DNA of 64,000 nucleotides, from the NCBI GenBank assembly GCA_013399115.1, contig VXAA01001151.1, forward strand, positions 988,468 through 1,052,467. The letters run 5' to 3'. Under the pieces are notes generated by a model. The model did not search any database and was not told the DNA's origin. It saw nothing but the letters and a program-made list of their open reading frames with translations. Position 1 is the first letter of the stretch. Each line of letters begins with the position of its first letter. Below, in pieces: positions 49,400 through 60,357 of the stretch. Position numbers and translations under genes: made by a program. This DNA is from Anseranas semipalmata (lineage: Eukaryota; Chordata; Aves; Anseriformes; Anseranatidae).

Positions 49400-51269
49400 C
49401 TGTTTTGTAAACAAATGCGCAATTTGTACAATCTGTTAGACAGAGATGTTAAAGCCAATAAAGCAGGAATAGGGAAGGCTTAATTACAGATGTCAGGATT
49501 GCTCATTCTGATAAAATACAGTATACACTTTTATGTTTAACAGATGCTCAAGGAAAAATTGACAACAAGGGACATCAGTCACATGGAAAATGTGAGATTA
49601 GCTTAAATAATGATACATTTCTGCGTTCTTCTCAGCAAACATACTGTATGAGTCACAAATTGAAGGAAAGGCATACCGCATCATATTTTTAGATGCAATA
49701 CAGGTCTAAAAGGCGTAGCAAAGTATAAACAATATGTTACCTCTGGAGAAAAACTATACTGCATTTGAACTAACCAGAATAAGTTTTTATTAAAGCAAAT
49801 AACATTACAGTCAATCACATTACAATATAGGTTATAGTACATGAAATCTCAGGAATACAACTTTGGCATTTACCAATGCCATTTTGCATTGTCTTTCAAG
49901 AGGAAAATATACAATAAAGTGCTGTATAAAAAGACTGATTTGAGTATTTAGGTTTTATAAAACCTTATTGATCATTCCACAAAGCTACCTAAGCCTATAA
50001 CCATATATTATTGGGGAATATATTTTAGCTGATTTTTTTTGCTAAATAAAGAAATATCAGCATGTGTCATTTTTAAGTTTCATTATTTTAATAATCATAT
50101 ATAGAATAAATATTTTCCATTTGCTATGTAATAACCTAACTGTGATGTCTTCATCATTGGTTTATACTCTAAATACTAGAGCTTCAAAGCCTTGTTATTT
50201 AAAAGCACAATATATTTACAATTCTGAAAAAAAAAAAAAAAAAAAAGAACAGTGTGTGAACTATTTGCCTCTTGCCAGTGACTGTACAGCATTACTGACT
50301 GGCTTTATTTCTAAATGGGAAAACACTGAATTTTTAGAACACTAATGTGTTCTACTTCAAGCATTATCAATCATGGAACTGAAATTTTTATCATCAGCAA
50401 TGGCAGACATATTGTGTGACAGCTAAATGATTTCAGTAATTTGATGCTGATACTGTAAGCAATGTTGTGTCCCTCTCAGCCTGCCTAGCTGGAATAAATC
50501 CTTCACTTCATGTTACTAAAAATCAAAGCTGTTGAAGTCAGATTGGGCATAACCTTCTTAAGGAACTCAGTGGTAGCATGCTAAAAAACAAGCAAGCAAA
50601 CAAAAAACAACAACAACAACAAGAAAAAAAAAAAACAAGAAGCAAATGAAAACCTGGTTTTTATCCTAAGAAACAAAAATAGCCAAAATTTAAGGATGTA
50701 TAGAGGCGTATAAAGTTAAGGGAAAAATATATTAACTCAATTTCTTGAAGAAAAAAAAATACCGTCTTCTATTCTCTCTCGGTGTATTTTGGCACAATAG
50801 AGTAAAAACTACATGAGTAACAAAAGCCAAAAAAAAAGTCACCAACATTAAAAGAAGGAGATGTAAAAATAAGGAACAGAAGAACTACAAGGAATAAAAG
50901 AAATTACAAAGCTAAAAGGGGCAACTGAGAGAATTAGATTGTTACTGATGACATGCAGGTAACTGAGGTCACTAGCATGGAAACACAGTGCCCATGCACA
51001 CCACCTGCTCAGAAAAGCCTGAGTAGAGGTAAAAGGCGTCTGGCATGGCTGAACATCAGTGTAAGGTTGGTTATCAGGAAAATAGTCAAAAAGATTAAAA
51101 CATGATCAAATGAAGAAAAAGAAAGGATAACAAAATATAGCATACTATGCTAGATTTTTTTTTTTTTAACATATTATGCTATATGTAAAACTACAATTAG
51201 GTTTGGTTTTATTCTGACTTGTGTTTTTTGTTTGCTTTGGGTTTGTTTTGTTTTGAGGAACTAGCTACA

Positions 51270-52460
51270 ATACTGTCCCTGACACCTGAGAACAACAGAG
51301 CAGCACACTTGGCATCAATTTTTTTAAAGAAAGGTTCCAGGGAGGAACTGGAAAACTACTGGCCCACTATGCTTATGTTCCTACCAGACAAATCAGTATA
51401 AGCTACAAGAACGGTCAGAATTAGTCAATAGATAGATAATTGCAATCTACACATAAAATTCAGTATAGCTTTTGCAAACAGAAGGTCTGTCTTCCTAACC
51501 TATTAAAAGTTCTTTGAAGATACCAAGATGGGGTGATCAATTTGATACACTGACATGGATACATGGATTTTCACAAGGCTTTTTAACAAAATTCCTGAGA
51601 CTTTTAAGGAAATTTGACTGCTGTGGAAAGAGAATGAAGGTCTTCGCATGGCTAAATAACTGACTGTAAGATAGAAATAGAAAACATGAGTAAATGAACA
51701 CTTCTTAAAAGGACAGAGGTCACCAGCAGAGTTCCACAAGGATTTCTGCTTGTACCTCTGCTATTCAACGTCCACATTAATGATCTCAAAAGTGAAGTAG
51801 TGATGAAAGCTTGCTGCTGCTGATGATTTATAGAGAGTAGAAAGAATAAGATCAGCTTTTGATGAACCACAGAACAAGTTCTTATGTGACCAAGCAAAAC
51901 AATTACACATGAAATTCAATATAGATTAATGTAAAACTATGTAAGCTATGTTCTAGCTTGACTAAAAAGATGATAGGCTCAGCTAACTGTCACTGCTCAG
52001 TAGCAAAGTCTCAGGTTAAGATAAATCAGGAAAATACCACAATACTCAGCAATGGCCAAAAATGCAAATCATAGGCTAGGAACAGAGGCCACAATTACCC
52101 CATTGTATACCCCACAGTGGTGTGCCCACACCTAGAAAACTGTGAGCCCTCCTCAAAAATAAAAGATCTATCAGAGCTGGAGATTATTTACAGGGGAGTA
52201 ACAAGGACATTCAAAGGAATCAAATGGCTTCTGTAACTGGAACAACCGAGTTGTCTGGGTCTGTCCAAAAATAAATAAATAAATAAAATTAGAAGTGAAT
52301 GCTAAAGGTCTATAAAATAGTGAGAGAGAGGGTGGATGTGAAGAATTTACTGTCTCTTCGAATCTAAGAAGAGAGATCCATCAAATGCACCGTGAAGAAG
52401 CAACATTGAAAGCAAACAGGAGGAGGTAGTTCATGCAAAAATTGGACAAGCATTTAGAAG
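51270..52460 (+). repeat. Ancient CR1 relic, plus strand
   Basis: Degraded CR1 ORF2 motifs appear in the right order: ELENYWPTMLMFLPDKS near 51340-51400 (compare ENYRPVSL..LPGK), MDFHKAF-like near 51557, RVPQGFLLVPLLFNVHINDL at 51728-51787, [12 protein letters not shown] near 52115, and a GTTCATGCAAAAATTGGACAAG-like end near 52430. Frameshifts and stops are frequent, so this is an old copy. It lies antisense to ATRN. Confidence 0.8.
52268..52288. repeat. (AAAT)n microsatellite within ancient CR1 relic
   Basis: Five AAAT/ATAA units interrupting the CR1 relic at 51270-52460. Confidence 0.9.
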
Positions 52461-54624
52461 AGAACCGCTGCAGTTTACTAAATAAACTAAATAAGTACAT
52501 GACATCAAGTCCATAATTTTAAAACATTACCCTTAGCAAAAAAAGAAAAAGATCAAGTTTTTCCAATGTGCATTATCATTTTGGGGCAACTTGTTACAAT
52601 TACTTCTTATACACAACAACCAGGTAGATCATCTCTACCTAACCATTTGTCAACTTTTCCTAGTACTTTATAGAAAAATGATGTTGACTTGTATCCAAAT
52701 TACCTTTTATTGCTTAAATGATGGAGACCCTCGATTCCCATTGTTCATTATACCTTCTGCCCAGGAAAGATTAATGGTATTTGAATGAGGTCTAATGAAG
52801 GTAGGAATAATTCAGTATATTATTACATAAGCTTTAATAGAGATACTGTAGCTGAGTTGTAACCTCAACAAGATTCTGATTTGGTAAATTGCTGCAGGAA
52901 ACACTTAATTTGAACCTTAAAAAGTGCTTAAAAATAAACAATTGATTATTCTTTGATCAGGGTACAGCTTATAATTGTGAAATCTGTGCTGCTAGTTGTA
53001 AAATCAAAAAGATATTCATGTCTTTAATAAAAGACAACAGCCTTGCCACAGAAATGTAGTGGTCAACAGTGTCCCCTAGTGGCAAATCACGAATCAAACA
53101 CACAAACTACTCGCCTACCAATTGATTTGAGATTTTCTTTTCTGGAGACAAAGTAGCACAGGAATTCACATAGCAAATCCAAAATATTATTCCTGTCTAC
53201 ACTATGCTTAGACAAAATTGACTGTATTAAAATGAGGACAAACAAAAACTTTTTATACGACGTTAACAATGTAAAAATCTTAATACTGATAACCAGATCA
53301 TTGATTGAAAGAATATTGTAGATAACTTTCTTGGAATCTCAGTGCTTCGTTGTTGGTGGGTCTTCAATGAATGACAGGAAGAGTGAGACAGAGAGGAGAA
53401 ACACCATCTTCCCAGGTCCTGCTCTGGCATGGAAGAAGGGCACATTCTGAGGACACGTACCTGAGCTCAGGAGCTTAAAAGCACCAAGTCCTCCACTATT
53501 TTCTTCAAAGAACATGATAATACCCTGTGCATGATGCATGTGATTATTAAAGTGACATGAGTTGACAGTGCCACCAGAAAAGCCACCCCCAGCCTCCCCC
53601 ACTCCTTACTCTCTGTCTCATATCACCACGGGCACCTGTTTTCATGTGGCTGCACAATGAACCAGGCAAGGGAACACATCCAGGTTAAAACTAGCTTTGC
53701 TTTTTGGCCAGGCAAGCTTTTAATCTGTATGCATTCCCTCATCTGTTTCACCTTGCACACATACGCGTGGTTGTATCAACATGAGTAAGGCTGACTGGCC
53801 AGGACTGCTTCTTCAGTGAAACTGTAAAACATTGATGGAGTTATTTCAGTATGTGTCAATCTGTATAAAAATGGAATATATAGTTGAGGAGAGGAAAAAA
53901 AAGGCAATAGAATAATACCGACTTCTACTGAAATATCATTTAAAGAACAAATGTCTTTGTGTGGCTCGTGCCTTATAAAGGCAAGGTAAATGTAGGACTT
54001 TGAAATATAATTTACAGATCTTCATACTTAAATATATATACCGTGAAACATCACCATTATTTCAGCATAAATACATTTTCACTTCAGAAACATCACTAAA
54101 TACTTGTCTTTTGTGGAATAGGCAGCACTACAGCTGCAGAACACAGATAAAAAATGTTTTATTATTTTCTATGCAAATACAAATTTTCTCCATTTATTTA
54201 AAATTGGATTTCTTTCTTATCCACTCAGTCCACAGGAAAAAAAAAAAAGTTTGAGGAGTTTCATGAATTGCCAAAGTAACAATTTGTTTCAGTAGTTCAA
54301 GTCATAAGATCAATTTCCACCTAATGAGAAAACATCATCTATTGTCTTCAACCTTAATCTTCTCCTTCAGGATCACAGGAAAAAAAAGTATTGATCTGTT
54401 GAATATAAATGTTATGGTCCTGTTTTTCGTACAATCTAATCAAAGTATTCAAATAAAGTGTTTGCTGTTACTTACTCTGTATTTGTTTGATATTTGAGCA
54501 TTTGAGTTGAGAATTATTATTGTAAGGTAATTTTTCAACCAGCACAAATACAAACCAAATACTGCTATTCTCAAGCATCCAATTCAATCTTCATATTATA
54601 ATGAATTTGAGATTATGAAAAATA

Positions 54625-54680
54625 TTGGACTTGATAATCCTCGTGGGTTCCTTCTAACTCAAATATTCTCTGATTCTATA
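54625..54680 (+). repeat. CR1 3' tail fragment, plus strand
   Basis: TTGGACTTGATAATCCTCGT, then GGGTTCCTTCTAACTCAAATAT and TGATTCTATATT match the last 50-60 bases of CR1 elements, including the TTCTAT terminal motif. Only the tail is present, which is a common truncation length for CR1. Confidence 0.8.
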
Positions 54681-54989
54681 TTATTTTTATAAGAGCGAAT
54701 ATATCTCAATATACTGTCAATAACAATTCAATATTGGAAGTTTTACCAAGCAGTAAATCATCTTTCCTAAAGTAATGAGGTGATTACTACATAAACAAAA
54801 ACAAAAATAAATAATAAGTATTTAAAATAAAATAAATAATTAAAAAAAAAAAAACCTGCTACATAAGATACAGTGTTGTTCAAGAATGGCTCACTGCCAT
54901 AAGGGTGTAATTATTTCCTCCCTCCTGCAAACAGGCTTGCTCCAGTGAGGTTTGAATGGTAGGCAAAGAGATCCTGAATGGGTCTCCAG

Positions 54990-55690
54990 CTAAAGTCCTA
55001 ACACACACAAGCTGATGCAGTTCTTGAAATGCCACGTGGTACTATTATTCAGTCTCATTTCTTTATCCAGGAAGAGTGGATCATCCAAGGATGATCTGGC
55101 CTTGGAGAATCTATAGGGTGAACATGAGCAGGCAAGCCAAAATGCCAGCCCACTATCAATGAATGGTGCAAGGGGTGGAGTTGCTGATCTGGGCAAATGG
55201 AACAAGACAAATGGCACTTAGGCAGCCAAATGAGCTGTGCCTGTATTACCTGCAATGATGTTTTCCCACAGTAAACGTGTGCCAGCAAAGCAGAGGAGAT
55301 GCAATCTTTTACCAAATAGTTGGGCTTTGCCCTGTGGATCAGAAGAGTTGAAGAACAGTATCCACAGTAACCACAGGCCTGAATACAGATGAGGGGAGGT
55401 AAAGGAAAAGAAATTGCACGTCCCACCAGAAATGCTGCGTTGCCTGTCCTGGACAGGCCTACAGTGGATGCCATTTAACACCGTGGCTGGAACTATGCAA
55501 TCAGATCTGGCCACCAGGGGCATGAAGGGCCCCAGGGCACTGGGCTGGGGCTCTGCCCCATGCCCAGCCAGCACCCAACACATGCCCCTGCCATACAGAC
55601 ACCTGGGATTTGGGACCCATGACAGAACCCAGCCCTCCAGGTACCTCTCACTTAGGCACAGGTATCTGTGCCAAAAACTAGCAAAGAATA
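54990..55690. repeat. GC-rich block with overlapping open frames, possible LTR-element remnant
   Basis: About 700 bp with raised G+C, sharp contrast to its flanks and open frames of 99-139 codons on both strands. None of the translations is recognised. An AATAAA at 55688-55693 follows on the plus strand. The composition change and length suggest an inserted element, perhaps LTR-type, but no terminal repeats were found. Confidence 0.3.
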
Positions 55691-56659
55691 AAAGCTATAC
55701 AGAGAAAAACTAACCAGCAGTTGAGCATTTCATTTCAGCAGGCAGTTGACAAAAACTGAAGTGCCACAAGAGAAGCCCTACACAGCTGCACTGAGCAGGA
55801 GATGGGGAATAATTAAGGAGCACTGCCTGTGGGTACTGCAAGGAAAGCCTTCCTGGCCTTTCAGAACTGAGCACAACCAAACCTCTTTGGTTGACTGGGC
55901 ATATGAGATTTTTCAGATGAGTGTTAAAAAAAAAAAAAAAAAATGTTTCGCTGCTTAGTCACCAAAAGAAAAAAGGGCCTACCAGCACAGCTGGCCCATT
56001 CGATTTGTGGTTTTTGAGGCTCCACAATGCTGCCAGTGGGCTACCAAGCTCCAATATCTCTGCTAACAACTTTTAGAAATCTTCACAGCTCTAATAGTTC
56101 ATAGTGCTTTTTAAGCTCCTGAGCTTCTAATTTTCAAACTAGATGCATTGATGACCAGTTAAACCCATTTTTTTTTCCTTCTGCCAGTGTTGATATCACT
56201 TGACTTGAAAAGCTGGCTTCTCTTTTAATTATATACAGCCCTCTAATTTTTACAAACAGCAGTCTTATTCCCTCCCAGCCTTTTTACTAATTTAAACAAA
56301 CTCTGGATCTTCCATTGCCCTGATCATCCTAATGGTTCTCATCTGTGCAATTTGCATTCATAAAAGTATAATAACAAAAATGAAGTATAGTACTAATATT
56401 TTCCTAAGTTTAACTGTTGATTGTGGCTTGTCATCCTACTAGTACACTTGACACTTTACAGCCCATAGTTTATAGAGTATATAAAATTAAGTATATGAAT
56501 TAGTTCATATTCTGACTGATAGGCAAGCAAGTTTTCTCCTGTGTCACCTTCCCCACTTCAATCCCATCTGATAAAACAAATTCTTAATATTTCTAGTCCC
56601 TAAATATATGAATTTACAATTTATACGGAAGTGATTTCACCCCACACATTACTCCAACA

Positions 56660-56681
56660 CCCCCCCCCCCCTTTTTTTTTT
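56660..56681. repeat. C12T10 homopyrimidine tract
   Basis: Twelve C followed by ten T on the plus strand; the minus strand is A10G12, a purine-only run. Confidence 0.92.
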
Positions 56682-58510
56682 CAAGGATATGCTGGTCCTC
56701 CTTCATATTAAAAGCAATTCCCACCTTCATATTACTGGATTTCATTAGCAGTCTTATGACTAGATTATAAAAGTTATGTAACAAGATGAGTCCCAAGATC
56801 AGTCTTTAAGTACTACTTACATCTTTCCACCCTAAGTTACTTGTTTAGCACTCCCACTGATATTTCCAATTAACAAGCTGTGTTGCTGTTATTATTCCCT
56901 CATGTATTCCAGTTTCGGTGATTTCCTATCATCAAATGCTGAGGCTCAGGTAAAATTTATTGCATTTTCTTACAAATTATTTTAGTATGAACTACATTGA
57001 TAAATCCACATTTCATCTGTTTCACTATTCAATCAGACTATGTTTAATTATTCCTTTCCTCAAACTACGGTCTAGAAATTTACACACGTTGAAATCAAGC
57101 TAACAAGTTTTGAGCTGCCCGTGGTATTAAATCAAGCTCCTTGAAGCAGTTAAAGAATGCCTCTATAAACAAGGTCTGTAATATTATGGGGGGACGACAC
57201 CTTCAGACTAGTTAATAATATTTTCAGCATTTCCACAGATAGCCCACTTAACACTGCGAAAAAATGTGGGACTGTTTGCATTCCTTCCAATCATCTTGAA
57301 TTTTCAAAGACATTATAGAAAGTAACTGTTTTGACATCTCCTCTGCTCATTCACCGTCGGAGACAACCCAAGACACAGTGTTCCCAATATCAAAGATAAT
57401 TTGCTGGCTGTATACTCAGACTTAGTAACCTCTTTCTATAAGTTATCTTTTCAACTTCTTAAAAATTTTGTCTCAGTCAAGACCCCATGTCTTTCTTATC
57501 TGTGCCTAGCAAAGAAAAGAGAACTGCTCGATAGTTTTAAGACACCTTCTCCTCTGCCCGAGCTACGCCCAAGGTCTGTACCAGTAGGCAGCAGCACATT
57601 CTGCTTCAGCATACCAAGACACTAGCCAGTAGTGGAGCAGTGCAATGTGACAGAGCACTCATAAAAGGAAGCAGCATTCATGAGAAACTCCAGCCTTCTT
57701 TATGTTTCCTGAATATTTTAAATTACCAGATTTCAAGGAAATATTAAAATTTTCTTTCTCTATATATTTCTGAGAATGACCATCAACACTGCAATAACAT
57801 ATGTACTTTCTGTTAAGAATAAGAATTCTATTATTCTCAATTATTTGCTTCCTAAGCCTAAAAGCATTTGTTGCCATGGCATCGTTCCAAATTTGTGACT
57901 AGAGCCTAACTGTGAATATTTACAATATTTACTGTGAATATTTACAATTACAACACCCATCTTCCACAAAAGGTACTGTATGTAATAAAGAAAAGACCTT
58001 AACTTCTACTCAAAACAATGATTCTATCCAAAAGACGACCCCGTTCTCTTTTCTCAGTGTACTTGTTTTAACTGAAATTTTCTTCACTGATGTTCCTTCC
58101 ACAGTATCCACAAGGTGTCACCATAGTAAAAAAGAAACCCCAAATATGGTACAATACAAAATACCCTTTTCATTTTCTGAATCAGGATTTTATTTGTTGT
58201 ACATATCAATCAATGCAGTCCAACAAAATATTTTTTCCTATATAAGGACTAAACATACTCTAATCAACACCATGTGAAACAAGAAGAAACAAAATTCTCT
58301 TCAAGAACATAGAAATCAAGACTCTACTTTAGCCAATTGGTTTGAACTACCAAACACAAGAAAAACTTGGCAGGCTGCAAGAGCAGTAAGGTAAGCAGAA
58401 GCATTTATGGTTCCAATATTGCAAATAACCTACACAGAAGATAATGACAGTTTAGAAACTGTAAAGAAAGCATTTAGATGTAATTACATTATGTAATGTA
58501 GATATACATA

Positions 58511-58534
58511 CATATATATATATATATACACACA

Positions 58535-58604
<70 letters not shown>

Positions 58605-58647
58605 ACGGAAGGCCTTCAGGAAAGTTTGTGGGTTTTTTTGTTTTTTG

Positions 58648-58685
<38 letters not shown>
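58511..58685. repeat. Compound microsatellite (TA)n(CA)n(GA)n ... (TG)n
   Basis: A TA tract (58511-58528) runs into CA (58529-58567, one TA interruption) and GA (58569-58602). After about 47 bp comes a pure TG tract at 58650-58684. The CA and TG tracts are inverted complements. Confidence 0.95.
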
Positions 58686-58688
<3 letters not shown>

Positions 58689-60148
58689 GGTTGGTTGGTT
58701 TGTTTTTTTGTTTTGTTGGTGGTGTTTTATTTTTTTTAAAGGAAAATCTATTATGCATCCAAGCTAGTTCACCTCGAATAAAATAAAAAAATGAATTAAT
58801 TGAAAACTGTGTAGATTTCATAATAACACAAGGAACAATCAAGTAATTTATCTGTCTGTATTCCTACTTGCTGTAGGAAAGAATAGGAAGCTAGTATGTA
58901 CAGAAATCCTAGATGAAAAGAAGGTACTAAGCATGAAAGTCAGAATATTGCATGGACTCAACGCACAAGTAAAAGGGTGCTATTCGTGCTGCAAATTCTA
59001 TACACAGCTTCCTTATACAGATCTATCCTTCAGGATTTTTTTGTTATGCACTACAGTCATGAGAGGTTCTGGAGGACTCAGCAGCATGTCGTCACTGGGC
59101 TGTTTCCATTCCATGGCTGTATTGCTAGCTCATTTCCTTCAGTGGATTTCTGTGGGTGCACTGTCTTCTAATGAACAACTTCATTAATTATTAATGATAG
59201 AGATGTATTAAATCTGATGCTCTCTTTTGTCTAATAGGTGTGACAGCTAATAGGAGTAAAACAACCCTTTCCTTTGGCATGCAAAAAGAAACAGCAATAA
59301 AACAAAAGTAGAGGGAGTAAGGAATGGGAAGGTGGCGTATCAGCTAAGTAATCTGTAGGTATGTTAATATTTCTTTTAAGAGAAGAAGGGCAATTTCAGT
59401 GCATAGTAAGATAATCCAATTGAGACTTTTAACAGGAACAGTAAATGATACAAACATCTAGTATAACTATAATAAGTGAATTAAACATTTAAGAGCTTAA
59501 ATAAATGACCTTTAATAAGAAACAATTATGTATGGTAGGGCTACACAAAAGCTACTGGGAGTAAAACCGCAGTATACATTCCCACAGTGCATCCATTACT
59601 CAGAACTTGTCCACATCCACACTCCTGTACTGTCCTAACAAGACAGCGTATCTTCTCTCATTGAGAGACTATACAAATAAAATACAATTAAAAACCAGAC
59701 AGTGAATATTTACTTTATGAAGCATTAATAAAATACTGTGATCTGAAATTAACAAAGGTGGGGAAGAGAATCAAATATATCTAGAAGTTGAAAAATTAAA
59801 GCAAACGGGAAGTTAGGCAATGGAGGGTCGCAGTCTTCAGAAGTGCTCAGTATGCTCACAATTTCACTGCCATTATTTTTACTAATTAGTGAACCAAAAA
59901 GAAGAACATCTACCACAAGAAAAATTTGATCTGATACTTCTGCACTGTCTTCAAATAGAAAGTACCAGGTAAAGCTGTCAGCCCTTTTTTTCATTAAAAG
60001 TACAGCTCTAGGTCCACATGAAAATTTACTTCAGTATTTTTTTCATTTATGCTTACTCTTTAAAGATGTTAATTTACATACTAGATAGGATGCATTAAAA
60101 GCAATTCTTTTTTAAAGATGAACTTGATTCCAAACAACAAAACCTTAC

Positions 60149-60357
60149 CTTGCCAGCTATCATTGCATACACACAGCTTCTCGCCTGTCAAATCACAGTA
60201 CCCATGATCTGGACTGCCACAGTTGGCTTTACAATACGGAATATCGCAGGCTTCTCCTTTCCAATACTTGTCACACTCACAGTATACCCGGCTTGGAACA
60301 GAGACACTGGTTGTACACTTTCCATGTTCTGAACAGTTATTAGGACAAGAATTAATT
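60149..60357 (-). CDS. ATRN: ATRN exon: tandem EGF-like modules
   Basis: This 209-bp exon starts after a TTT...CAG acceptor and encodes INSCPNNCSEHGKC, then CECDKYWKGEAC, then CKANCGSPDHGYC and LCVCNDSWQ. Its regular cysteines mark one complete EGF-like module and most of a second, whose last Cys (PDC) is in the next exon. EGF-like modules are disulfide-bonded extracellular spacers and binding units. Sequons NCS and NDS are present. The donor is G|GTAAGG and the exon leaves one base (G) for the next. The pyrimidine tract of the acceptor is an uninterrupted T16 (A16 at 60361-60376 on the plus strand), which is unusual and prone to length change. Identity with mammalian ATRN looks very high here. 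Confidence 0.95.

Larger units (their letters stand above)
49400..60148 (-). other. ATRN intron with ancient CR1 relic and microsatellites
   Basis: 10749-bp intron with donor GTAAGG and acceptor ACAAAACAG. It holds an ancient CR1 relic 51270-52460, a CR1 tail 54625-54680, a GC-rich block 54990-55690, a C12T10 tract 56660-56681, a 22-bp duplication near 57909-57950, and a compound microsatellite 58511-58685. The rest is AT-rich unique sequence, with nothing recognised. Confidence 0.85.

Noticed and set aside
54990..55713. Several overlapping open frames on both strands
   Set aside because: They arise from a GC-rich block low in stop codons; translations match nothing I know, and two strands cannot both be coding.
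58489..58842. 117-codon minus-strand open frame
   Set aside because: Made by the microsatellites (Thr-His, Ser-Leu, Cys-Val repeats); not coding.
4416..60357. Assignment to ATRNL1 instead of ATRN
   Set aside because: The two paralogues share the kelch and EGF layout, but the exons at 4416-4534 and 7060-7268 ([23 protein letters not shown]) fit ATRN as I recall both proteins.
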